NCBI GenBank assembly: GCA_021397845.1
Contig: CM038047.1
Coordinates: 33,463,601-33,527,600, forward strand
DNA from: Areca catechu
Taxonomy: Eukaryota; Streptophyta; Magnoliopsida; Arecales; Arecaceae
DNA: 64,000 nucleotides
Reading direction: 5' to 3'
A program made the translations under genes and the position numbers. The notes beneath the pieces were generated by a model that saw only the letters and a program-made list of their open reading frames with translations, did no database searches and was not told where the DNA came from. Position 1 is the first letter of the stretch. The number at the start of each line of letters is the position of its first letter. This document shows positions 23,620 through 34,336 of the stretch, in pieces.

Positions 23620-25446
23620 TGGTGCGGGCACCAGACTCAGAAGAAGACTTCAGGGCTCCATCTGGATCTCTGATTGACCTTGCCCGAAGAATTAGGATTT
23701 TCTGGTTTTATAATAAGGGTTGACTTGGTCAACTCAATTTTAGTCTTGAGTCTGTATTTTCCTGCAATTTAAATTTTGTTGAGTCAAGTTGACTCAATAC
23801 AAGTCCTAGTAGTGGTCTAGGTCTTCTTCATGTTGGTGCAACTTTTTTTTCAGTCAAGTCAAGGTCCAGGGTGCCACATTTTTTCTCCTAGGCCCAAGCA
23901 AGTGGGCGCCACACTCCTAGCCACACGCCAGAGTCCAGGAGGCGCCACATCTCCATCCAGTGTCTTTGGTCCCTACACCACAAGAAGTAAGTTCCTTTTT
24001 TTTCTTGCACCACTTGGGAGAGAAATCCATCAAGATACCTAAATCCAAGGAGGAGCCAATTTCTTTCCAGATAAACCCAAGCCAGGATGACAAGAATTTT
24101 TCTTGAAGAGAGGATCAAGGAGGTGCCCCACAATGTTCCATAAAAAATCCAAGTTATAAAAGGGAAGAGAGCATGTCTTGGGGAGGAATTCAAGGAGGTT
24201 CCCAAAAGTTTCCAAAAGTGCCAAAGCCATGAAAGGAAGAAGCCTAAACTTGTGGAGCAAGACTAGGAGGTGTCCAAATGAGCCAAACCATGAAGGGAAA
24301 ATCCTTGATTCATGGAGAGATACTAGGAGACACCCCCATAACCTGCCATTTGGAGTTGATTTTCAAGTTTTCTTGGAGTTTTTGGGCTGCCCACTCATGG
24401 AAGGAGTCTTGGGAAGAGAATTTGATGCCTAAAGTGTGGGTTAGTCCTATTAGTCCTACATGGGAAATGTATAAAATTTTATTTCTTTGTTATGTCTATA
24501 TATTCAACTCTATGTAACTCTTGAATTTAATGATGAATGAAATTAATTTCTGTGTGAACAACTTTGTGTTTCTCTCTTTCGCACTTGTATTCAGGTGTTG
24601 AGCTCCGTGAGGGAGTAAATCCGGGTTCCCTAGGAACCTTGAGGAGGTGTGAGATCTCCAACCCCAAAACCCTACCAAAACCCTAGGTTAGCCACTTCAA
24701 TTCCAAACTTTAGCCGCCATCATCTTCTTCATTCCACCAATCATCCAAACCCTAATCTACCTCATCATCTCATGGCCCCTCTCTTCCAAGTAGAGACCGA
24801 CCACCAGCATCCAGGTCCAGATCAGCTACTTCAAATACAGAGCAAATCCCAGAGGAAGTCAGATCAGCATCCAGGAGAATCAAGATTTCAGCAACATCAA
24901 TTTTTCAAGTTCTTCTTATATGGTAAATCCTTTCTTTGAGTATCTGGTTCCTTAACTTGTTCTTCTTCTTTCCTAGATCCTGAGTTCAGGAGAAGCCAAC
25001 TCTGCCAAAGGACCAGTATTGGAGGATCCATTGCGAAGATATCCAAATCCGAGGATCCAATAATCTGCTCGAGAGAGTCTTTCCACCAAACTCTGTGAAG
25101 ATCACTGCCTGGTACATAACCCTTCCCTTCTCTTTAGTTCTATCCTGTTGAAAGTTCAGAGCGAAACCCTAGGTCTAGGAGTTTCTCAACTCCCAGCGAT
25201 CCTTTACTTCTGAACTACTCTGATAATCTAGTTTCTTTGAATTGTGCTTTCAATTATTATATAGTTTCTTTCAATTTAGTTTAACTTTCATTTGAGTCAA
25301 AGCCGACTTCTGAAAATATATATAAAAAAAAAGAATTAGTCTTAATTTACTTCCGCATCGTATCATCTCTTTTGTTCTGCATCATTTTTGGTATCAGAGC
25401 TTTCGTACTGCATCAATTTTGGTATCAGAGCTTTCGTTCTGCATCA
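23620..25446 (+). mobile_element. Solo-LTR-like insertion in Tat gag, with GAGGG target duplication
   Basis: 1,827 bp bounded by TGGTGC and GCATCA, so TG...CA with an imperfect inverted repeat. GAGGG occurs immediately before (23615-23619) and immediately after (25447-25451). Removing the insert and one GAGGG joins the host gag coding sequence in agreement with the minus-strand copy. A TATA-like TGTATAAAATTT at about 24468 and a downstream AATGAATGAAATT-type region suggest U3-R-U5 structure. Near the right end the primer-site motif TGGTATCAGAGC occurs twice, each followed by an LTR-end-like CTGCATCA. No gene is present. It may be a non-autonomous or recombined LTR element. Confidence 0.85.
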
Positions 25447-25816
25447 GAGGGAGCTGGACGGGAAGCCTCTAAAGAAGCCAGCTTCCGGGGAGATGTCCAG
25501 GATGCGGACGCCTGGACCAGCCACATCAAACTTTCGCCAGAGGCCGAAACTGATGAGAGACCCCATCCCGGAAGAAAGATTCCCACCTCTTCTCACCCTG
25601 AGGATGAAGATCCTCATGGAGATCGAGGTTGAGCGCTACTTGAAGCGCCCACCTCCACTGAAGCCGTCTAACGGTCGCGACTAGACCAAGTATTACAGTT
25701 CCACCACGACCACGACAGTGAGGAGTGCCGGCACCTCAAGAGGGAGATTGAAGATCTCATAAAGAGGGGCTACCTCAGAAGGTTCATGGAAGGCAGGCCC
25801 CCAATGGAACCGTAGG
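25447..25816 (+). pseudogene. Tat gag, C-terminal part with degenerate zinc knuckle
   Basis: Continues the gag interrupted at 23619, with RELDGKPLKKPASG corresponding to RELDGKPLKGPAR in the partner. RYLKRPPPLKPSNGRD is followed by TAG near 25682. In a shifted frame, QFHHDHDSEECRHLKREIEDLIKRGYL is the zinc-knuckle region, where the partner still has CFHHDHGHDTEEC. The leading Cys and the GH pair are lost here. Confidence 0.75.
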
Positions 25817-25871
25817 GCTCACTGCTCTCTCTCCAGTCCCTACAGTCGATAACCGTCCCACCGAGAAGCCT

Positions 25872-27378
25872 ATGGGGATGATATACTGGGGAATCGACCG
25901 TGCTTCCAAGAAGGCCCGGGGGGGTGAAAGTTTTGAAAATGTACTTCCCTTTATGAGGGAAAGGGGGATTAAAAATGAAAATATAAACAACGATGCTGTG
26001 GTCATCGAGATAACGATTGCAAAGCATTCTGTAAAACAGATTATGGTTGATAGTGGAAGCTCGACTGATGTCCTTTTCTACGATGCCTTTTTCAGGATGA
26101 ATATGTCCTCTGCTCAGCTTAGACTTGTGCACACATCCCTCGTTGGTTTCACAGGAGACTCCATAGGAGTCTAGTGGGAAATCACTCTCCCTGTTACTGC
26201 CAGGATGCCACCTCGGTAGAGCACCGTCATGATGACCTTCATGGTTGTTAGGCTTCCCTCAGCCTACAAGTGATTCTTAGCCAACCCGGGCTCAACTTGT
26301 TCGATGTCGTCATTTCTACAAAGCGGTTGTTGGTGCAGTTTCCAACCCCATATGGTATCGAGGAAATAAGGGGGGCACCTCAGTCAGTTCAGCATTGCCT
26401 CCAAACCGTTCTAGGGGCCAAAGTTTCTGAAGACGACCCCAGCACAGACGACCTCGACCAAAGGGTGCAGGACCCAAAGGGTGGCTCGGTCGAGTGCCTG
26501 CTGTCTTATCCTCTCGGAATCAACCCAGCAAAAATGGTGTAGATTGGGGCACAATTGCAAGATGATGAGCAGGCCCACTTGTTGAAGTTTCTCCGGGTGA
26601 ATGCGAACGTATTCGCTTGGACATTGGCCGATATGCCTGGGATCCTATCTAAAATCATAACCCACAAGCTGAGTATCAACCCTAAGTATCATCCTGTTTG
26701 GCAGAAGAAAAGAAGTTTCGCCCCGGAGAGGAAACGGGCGATCAATGAGGAGGTGGATAAACTCCTCGCAGCTGGCTTTGTTCGAGAAGTGCAATATCCG
26801 AGCTGGTTGGTGAATGTGGTTATGGTCAAGAAGAATAATGGAAAGTGGAGGATCTGTGTGGACTACACCGATCTCAATCGAGCTTGTCCAAAGGATTGCT
26901 TCCTTCTGCCAAAGATCGACCAGTTAGTGAACGCCACCTCGGGGCACCGCTTGCTCTCCTTCAAGGGTGCATTCTCCGGATACAACCAGATTCGGATGCA
27001 CTCGAAGGACGAGGAGCACACTACCTTCATCACTGACCGAGGGACGTACTGCTTCCGGATGATGCAGTTTGGCTTTTGGCGCCATATACCAGCGACTGGT
27101 CAATTGGGTCTTCAAGGACTAGATTGGCAAGAACATGTAGGTGTATGTGGATGACTTGCTCGTCATGAGCAAGCCAAGGTCAGACCACGTCGTCGACCTT
27201 GCAAAAGCCTTCCACAATCTCCGAGAGCATAAGATGAAGTTGAACCCGGTGAAGTGCGCTTTCGGAGTAGCAGCAAGAAAGTTTCTTGGCTTCATGGTGA
27301 CCTAGAGAGGAATCGAGATGAACCCGGAGAAGGTCCAGGCAATCGTCGACATGGAGCATCCGACCTCGAAAAAGCAAG
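25872..27378 (+). pseudogene. Tat protease and reverse transcriptase, truncated
   Basis: The retropepsin region contains IMVDSGSSTDVLFYDAF, a DSG-type active site as is usual in this lineage. A stop lies at 26172-26174. RT starts near 26555 (LLKFLRVNANVFAW, HKLSINPKYHPVWQKKR) and includes WRICVDYTDLNRACPKD and FITDRGTYCFRM. A frame change occurs near 27080 and a TAG just before VYVDDLLVMSK (about 27135-27170), so the catalytic YVDD is intact but out of frame. The sequence stops at PTSKKQ, where the copia LTR begins. RNase H is missing. Confidence 0.88.
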
Positions 27379-28768
27379 TGTTGACTCTAGTCTTGATTTT
27401 GATGATTGACAAAATATTTAAGTATATATGAGTACTAATTGTGTTTTAAGTGTATTTCTTAGATCTTAGTACTCAACCATGTTGAATGAAGAAATGCTTG
27501 TATTTCAGTTGAAAAAGTTTTAAATTAATGAAAAATCAAATATATGGACTTTGGAATTAATATGAAAGAATTTGAAGATAGTTCAGCAAGGCCGGCACGG
27601 CAAAATTTCAGTGGCACGCTTCAGAGGTCGACACCTGTCCAGAGGTCGACACCTGAGGTCAACACCTGTCCAGAGGTCGACACCAGAGGTCGACTCATAG
27701 CCTGAGAATTCAAACTGGGCAGAACTATGGTTTTCTGGATTTTTGCCTAAGATAAACTGGAGGTCGACTCATGAGGTCGACACTTGATCCAGAGGTCGAC
27801 TCATGAGGTCGACTCATGGCATAACGGCTAGTTTTTCTGAACTTCTGATTTGATTTCTAACGGCCATAAACGGCCATATTTTTGATTCTAACGGTCTTGT
27901 GGAGTTGTTTCAGCATGAATGAGGTATTTAACCTCCACCAAACTTCAAAAAAGACATGGAGACAAGGTGAAAAGGATTAGAGTGAAAGTAAAAAGCCTTC
28001 AAGCAATTCCAAGCCAAAAAGAGTGAGAAATCTAAGAGATTCCTTAGCCAAAAGCTTTCCATCTTTGAGGAATCCAACTTTCAAGAGTTTGGCATTTAGT
28101 GAGGTCAAAGATTCCAAGGGAAAAGGCTTGAAGAGTCTCCATCAAGAGCTTCAACGAATTTCTTATTGCTCAAAAGAAGTTTGTATTATTTTTATTCATT
28201 GTATTCATATTATTTTGTCTTTGGCTAGTTTCAAGGAAATTTGAAACTAGTGTGAGGTTTGTTGGTGAGCCAATTGATAAAACCAACTAGGGTTCCTTGT
28301 AAGCCCGAAGCCAAAACAAGTGAGTGGGGTTTGTTGGTGAGCCAATTGATAAAACCAACTAGGGTTCCTTGTAAGCCCGAAGCCAAAACAAGTGAGTGAG
28401 GTTTGTTGGTGAGCCAATTGATAAAACCAACTAGGGTTGCTTGTAAGCCCGAAGCCAAAACAAGTGTGTAAGGTTTTGACTTGTGAGCCTGGTAAAACAA
28501 GTCGGCTGTAATCTAAAGATTATAGTGGAAATTTCCAAGTGGAGCTTGGGGAGTGGATGTAGGTGCTAGGTGCACCGAACCACTATGCTTCTTGTGTGTT
28601 TGCATTGCTCTTCTTTTGCTCTTTAATTGTTGATTTATTTCATTGCTTCCGTTGCACAATTATTTGAGCACTATCACTCTTCACCTTAAAACTTGATAGC
28701 ACATATATTGCTTTAATTTTTTAAATACCCAATTCACCCCCCCTCTTGGGCACCATATCTGGGCAACA
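27379..28768 (+). repeat. LTR 1 of the gag-only copia array
   Basis: 1,390 bp, starting TGTTGACTC and ending GGGCAACA, so TG...CA with a 5-bp inverted repeat TGTTG/CAACA. It contains eight GTCGAC sites at 27625-27820 and a three-copy 72-bp tandem repeat at about 28250-28480. Nearly identical to the LTR at 31631. Confidence 0.92.
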
Positions 28769-28770
28769 AG

Positions 28771-28782
28771 TGGTATCAGAGC
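28771..28782 (+). other. Primer binding site, gag-only unit 1
   Basis: TGGTATCAGAGC, two bases after the LTR end; complementary to initiator tRNA-Met. Confidence 0.92.
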
Positions 28783-28825
28783 TCGGTGCTCTGATTGAAA
28801 ATCTAACGATTTTGAGCTAAAGATT

Positions 28826-30086
28826 ATGGTAACCCTTGTAGGTATTAGTGTTAGACCACCATTTTTCAATGGCATAAATTACATATTTTGAAAAACTCGC
28901 ATGCGCATCCATATTCAATCTATTAGTTATCATCTTTGGAAAACCATTATTAGTGGTCCTTATATTCCTTCCATTTTGGTTAATGGCATTTCCATTCCAA
29001 AGCTTGAAGAGGATTGGAATGAATATGACATTAAACAAATTGAACTCAATGCTAAAGCAATGAACTTGCTTTATTGTGCATTGGACTTAAATGAATTTAA
29101 TAGAGTTTCTACATGCACATCAGCGAAGGAAATATGGGACACACTTGAAGTTACTCATGAGGGTACTCTTCAAGTGAAGAACACTAAAATTAATTTGCTT
29201 ATACATTCTTTTGAAACTTTTGAAATGATGCATTATGAATCTATATCTGATATGTTTTCAAGATTTATGACTATTATTAATGAATTAAAAAGTCTTGGCA
29301 AAATCTATACTAATGCTGATTTGGTGAACAAAATTCTTAGATCCTTGCCAAAATCATGGGATCCAAAGGTGACGACGATCCAAGAAGCTAAAGATGTAGA
29401 AACCTTATCTTTGGAGGAGCTTATCGGTTCACTCATGACCTATGAGTTGAACTTATGGCAAAGGATAGTGGAAGCTGATACAGAAAAGAAAATAATAGCT
29501 CTCAAGGCCAAAAGGAAATTCAAGGCAATGATGGCAACTTGGAGCGATAGCGAAGATTCAAGTACGGATGATGAAGTTGCCCATCTTTGTTTCATGGCAA
29601 ATGAGAAAAAGGTATGTGCTAAAAATAATTATGATTTTACCTTTAAAGAATCACATGATGCATCTAATGATCTTGTGCATGAATACAGTTTGCTAAAAAT
29701 TGAGCACAAGAAATTAAATAGGCATGTAGATTCATTTTCTCTTGACAACACCAATCTTGCAAATAAAAATGATGATTTAAATGCCAAGATTGATATTTTG
29801 AAATGAAAAGAATAATTTTTCTAAAGAAAAAGAATTTTTAGAAAAAGAAAATGTTATTTCAAAAGATTTATGTGAAAAAGTTTTTAATGTGAAAAATATT
29901 TTGATTGAGGAAAAGAAGCAAAAACTCTTGAAGAACTTCAATATTCCTGCTTCTTTCAATTCTTATTATAAATGTGGTTTCAATGCTTATCCTTCTAGAT
30001 TAAGAAAAGTTTGGGTTCCAAAAGGAACCACAATTACTAATCATAAAGGACCCAAGAAAGTTTGGGTACCAAAAATGTCCACTTAA
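28826..30086 (+). pseudogene. Copia-type Gag, unit 1
   Basis: Frame from ATG 28826. Codon 22 is TGA (28889-28891) where unit 2 has TGG. The rest is open to 29806, where TGA appears after loss of two bases in an A run as compared with the frame downstream. The frame then resumes to a stop at 30086. The UBN2 Gag domain is clear (NAKAMNLLYCAL, SAKEIWDTLEVTHEGTLQVK, LVNKILRSLPKSW, IGSLMTYEL). A coiled, Lys/Asn-rich segment and the motifs KVWVPKGTT and KKVWVPKMST follow, where full SIRE-type polyproteins go on to protease. Here the frame simply stops. Confidence 0.88.
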
Positions 30087-31616
30087 TTTGTTTTGCAGGA
30101 ATGTCTTGCAACCCAACATGAAGAAAGGAAGTTCTTGAAAAGAGGTTGTACAAGATAATTTAAAGAAGTGACAAGCTATATTTTGGACTAAATGGTAAAA
30201 GGAAGGATTATGTATATTGGTAAATTCTAAACATCTCCTTCCATAATTAAAATTGTAGATTAATTTTTATTGCATCAATTACTTTGAAAAATTGTTTTAA
30301 ATAGTTAATTAGAATCAAGTTTGGACTTATCATCATTAGATATGATCATGAACTTTTTGGTGTTGATGAATTTCATGCTATCATGATTAAATTTATGATT
30401 GTAAGACCTTCACTTGATTTTGATTAATATAATTTCTAAATTATTTCAAGTGAAATGCTATGATTTATATGTTTTTATTTTTGGCATCTATGCATAATCT
30501 AGAAATGATTTGGATCAAGTATAGAACTAGTAGTTAAGGGTTACTTTTAAGAAGAAGGTATGCTTATTGACAAACCCTTGCTCTAATAGCTAGACTTGAT
30601 ATCATATTACTTCTAGCATTTGTATGGATATCAAATCATCTTAAAATGAATTTGAAATAATGCTAAACATTTTTATGCGATATAAATATTTTGTATTTTG
30701 AAAATCATGAATATCTTGAAAAATTTCAAATCTTGATGCATAAGCTTTCATGTTTTATTCTAAATGCATATTTTTAAAGGAGGAATAACATTCAGGGGAG
30801 CATCCAAAGATTTGTTATCATATTTGATGCTTTGAATATCTTGTTGATATCATGCTTTGCTTATATTGTCTAGTACTCTTCTTGTTTTCAAATCTAATTC
30901 TTTGGAGGAGTTACATTCAAATGGTATCATATTCTATTGGCATCAAAATTTTTTTTAAGAATTCCTAGTAACCGCTTCGGATTGGGTTAGTCACCATGGT
31001 CGTCCGGTCATAGGAGATAAGTAGGGCTTAAAGACCCTCTCTTCCCATTCAACGGGCTCTCTTATGACGTGTAGGGGTGCCGCTGTGACCTTATCTCATG
31101 AACAAATAAGGCGAATGGATAATATACATCAAATCATTTCTTGCATGTGCTTACATTCTTTGGTATCTTGTTCAATTTATATCATATTCAATTGATATCA
31201 TAAATATTTGATTTCATGCATTGATTTTGATGACCTACTTGCTATTCTTTCCAACTTCATTCCCACTTTGTATTGCCTTTCACCCTTTTTCATGATGTCA
31301 AAAAGGAGGAGAAAATTGTTAAGTATGAAAAGGGAAAGATTGGATAAACATGAAAAATCTTTTGAGAAATGAAAGAAAGTGCAAAAGGGAGAGAAGAATG
31401 TAAAATATTTTTATCTAAAGGAAAGAATTAGTAAGAAGAAGAAATTTTGAAAATTTTAAACTTTTCTTTTGCATATTTTAAAAAAATTTTTGAAGATTTT
31501 TTGGATCATATTTTGATGGGGAGCTTGGTGCTTATTGTTTTGAGCTTACATGTTTATCTTATTGTTAATCTTTTTAAGCTTACCCTATTCATATACTTAA
31601 AGATTTTGTCATCATC
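30087..31616 (+). other. Non-coding internal region of gag-only unit 1
   Basis: AT-rich, with only short random ORFs. It contains a conserved GC-richer island at 30969-31105 (CGCTTCGGATTGGGTTAGTC to GTGCCGCTGTGACC) that is repeated in unit 2. No pol remnant is recognisable. Confidence 0.65.
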
Positions 31617-31630
31617 AAAAAGGGAGAGAT
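31617..31630 (+). other. Polypurine tract, gag-only unit 1
   Basis: AAAAAGGGAGAGAT directly before the LTR start at 31631. It matches the polypurine tract of the copia element at 571-584 apart from GGGAGAG for GGGGGAG. Confidence 0.8.
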
Positions 31631-33018
31631 TGTTGACTCTAGTCTTGATTTTGATGATTGACAAAATGTTTAAGTATATATGAGTACTAATTATGTTTTA
31701 AGTGTATTTTTTAGATCTTAGTACTCAACCATGTTGAATGAAGAAATGCTTGTATTTCAGTTGAAAAAGTCCTTAAATTAATGGAAAATCAAATATATGG
31801 ACTTTGGAATTAATATGAAAGAATTTGAAGATAGTTCAGCAAGGCCGGCACGGCAAAATTTCAGTGGCACGCTTCAGAGGTCGACACCAGAGGTCGACAC
31901 CTGTCCAGAGGTCGACACCTGAGGTCAACACCTGTCCAGAGGTCGACTCATAGCCTGAGAATTCAAACTGGGCAGAACTATGGTTTTCTGGATTTTTGCC
32001 TAAGATAAACTAGAGGTCGACTCATGAGGTCGACACTTGATCCAGAGGTCGACTCATGAGGTCGACTCATGGCATAACGGCTAGTTTTTCTGAACTTCTG
32101 ATTTGATTTCTAACGGCCATAAACAGCCATATTTTTGATTCTAACGGTCTTGTGGAGTTGTTTCAGCATGAATGAGGTATTTAACCTCCACCAATCTTCA
32201 AAAAAGACATGGAGACAAGGTGAAAATGATTAGAGTGAAAGTAAAAAGCCTTCAAGCAATTCCAAGCCAAAAAGAGTGAGAAATCCAAGAGATTCCTTAG
32301 CCAAAAGCTTTCCATCTTTGAGGAATCCAACTTTCAAGAGTTTGGCATTTAGTGAGGTCAAAGATTCCAAGGGAAAAGGCTTGAAGAGTCTCCATCAAGA
32401 GCTTCAACGAATTTCTTATTGCTCAAAAGGAGTTTTATTGTTTTTATTCATTGTATTCATATTCTTTTGTCTTTGGCTAGTTTCAAGGGAATTTAAACTA
32501 GTGTGAGGTTTGTTGGTGAGCCAATTGATAAAACCAACTAGGGTTCCTTGTAAGCCCGAAGCCAAAACAAGTGAGTGGGGTTTGTTGGTGAACCAATGAT
32601 AAAACCAACTAGGGTTCCTTGTAAGCCCGAAGCCAAAACAAGTGAGTGAGGTTTGTTGGTGAGCCAATTGATAAAACCAACTAGGGTTGCTTGTAAGCCC
32701 GAAGCCAAAACAAGTGTGTAAGGTTTTGACTTGTGAGCCTGGTAAAACAAGTCGGCTGTAATCTGAAGATTATAGTGGAAATTCCCAAGTGGAGCTTGGG
32801 GAGTGGATGTAGGTGCTAGGTGCACCGAACCACTATACTTCTTGTGTGTTTGCATTGCTCTTCTTTTGCTCTTTAATTGTTGATTTATTTCATTGCTTCC
32901 GTTGCACAATTATTTGAGCACTATCACTCTTCACCTTAAAACTTGATAGCACATATATTGCTTTAATTTTTTAAATACCCAATTCACCCCCCCTCTTGGG
33001 CACCATATCTGGGCAACA
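31631..33018 (+). repeat. LTR 2 of the gag-only copia array (shared)
   Basis: 1,388 bp, TGTTGACTC to GGGCAACA. It acts as 3' LTR of unit 1 and is followed at once by a primer site and a second internal region, so it is also the 5' LTR of unit 2. The GTCGAC array (31877-32070) has the same eight sites but one module in a different order from LTR 1. Three copies of the 72-bp unit lie at about 32505-32730. Confidence 0.92.
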
Positions 33019-33075
33019 AGTGGTATCAGAGCTTGGTGCTCTGATTGAAAATCTAACGATTTTGAGCTAAAGATT

Positions 33076-34336
33076 ATGGTAACCCTTGTAGGTATTAGTG
33101 TTAGACCACCATCTTTCAATGGCATAAATTATATATTTTGGAAAACTCGCATGCGCATCCATATTCAATCTATTAGTTATCATCTTTGGAAAACCATTAT
33201 TAGTGGTCCTCATATTCCTTCCATTTTGGTTAATGGCATTTCCATTCCAAAGCTTGAAGAGGATTGGAATGAATATGACATTAAACAAATTGAACTCAAT
33301 GCTAAAGCAATGAACTTGCTTTATTGTGCATTGGACTTAAATAAATTTAATAGAGTTTCTACATGCACATCAGCGAAGGAAATATGGGACACACTTGAAG
33401 TTACTCATGAGGGTACTCTTCAAGTGAAGAACACTAAAATTAATTTGCTTATACATTCTTTTGAAACTTTTGAAATGATGCATTATGAATCTATATCTGA
33501 TATGTTTTCAAGATTTATGACTATTATTAATGAATTAAAAAGTCTTGGCAAAATCTATACTAATGCTGATTTGGTGAACAAAATTCTTAGATCCTTGCCA
33601 AAATCATGGGATCCAAAGGTGACGACGATCCAAGAAGCTAAAGATGTAGAAACCTTACCTTTGGAGGAGCTTATCGGTTCACTCATGACCTATGAGTTGA
33701 ACTTATGGCAAAGGATAGTGGAAGCTGATACAGAAAAGAAAATAATAGCTCTCAAGGCCAAAAGGAAATTCAAGGCAATGATGGCAACTTGGAGCGATAG
33801 CGAAGATTCAAGTACGGATGATGAAGTTGCCATCTTTGTTTCATGGCAAATGAGAAAAAGGTATGTGCTAAAAATAATTATGATTTTACCTTTAAAGAAT
33901 CACATGATGCATCTAATGATCTTGTGCATGAATACAGTTTGCTAAAAATTGAGCACAAGAAATTAAATAGGCATGTAGATTCATTTTCTCTTGACAACAC
34001 CAATCTTGCAAATAAAAATGATGATTTAAATGCCAAGATTGATATTTTGAAAATGAAAAGAATAATTTTTCTAAAGAAAAAGAATTTTTAGAAAAAGAAA
34101 ATGTTATTTCAAAAGATTTATGTGAAAAAGTTTTTAATGTGAAAAATATTTTGATTGAGGAAAAGAAGCAAAAACTCTTGAAGAACTTCAATATTCCTGC
34201 TTCTTTCAATTCTTATTATAAATGTGGTTTCAATGCTTATCCTTCTAGATTAAGAAAAGTTTGGGTTCCAAAAGGAACCACAATTACTAATCATAAAGGA
34301 CCCAAGAAAGTTTGGGTACCAAAAATGTCCACTTAA
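33076..34336 (+). pseudogene. Copia-type Gag, unit 2
   Basis: Same protein as unit 1, but the N terminus is intact (IFWKTRMRIHIQSISYHLW). One base is missing after GAAGTTGCC near 33831 compared with unit 1, which shifts the frame. A second one-base loss in an A run near 34052 shifts it again. The C terminus (KKVWVPKMST, stop at 34336) matches unit 1. The lesions differ from those of unit 1, so the two copies decayed separately from a shared gag-only ancestor. Confidence 0.87.

Larger units (their letters stand above)
27379..33018 (+). mobile_element. Gag-only (TR-GAG-like) copia element with two LTRs
   Basis: LTR 27379-28768, primer site 28771-28782, gag 28826-30086, about 1.5 kb of non-coding sequence, polypurine tract 31617-31630, LTR 31631-33018. 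The internal region is only 2,862 bp and has no protease, integrase, RT or RNase H. The Gag and LTR resemble the copia element at 1-9332, which is the type of element that could supply enzymes in trans. Non-autonomous LTR elements carrying only gag are known in plants as TR-GAG elements; assignment to that class is my inference. Confidence 0.85.

Noticed and set aside
27625..27820. Regularly spaced GTCGAC repeats considered as a CRISPR-like array
   Set aside because: Units are 12-20 bp without unique spacers of constant length, lie inside a plant LTR, and no cas genes exist. They are palindromic microrepeats.
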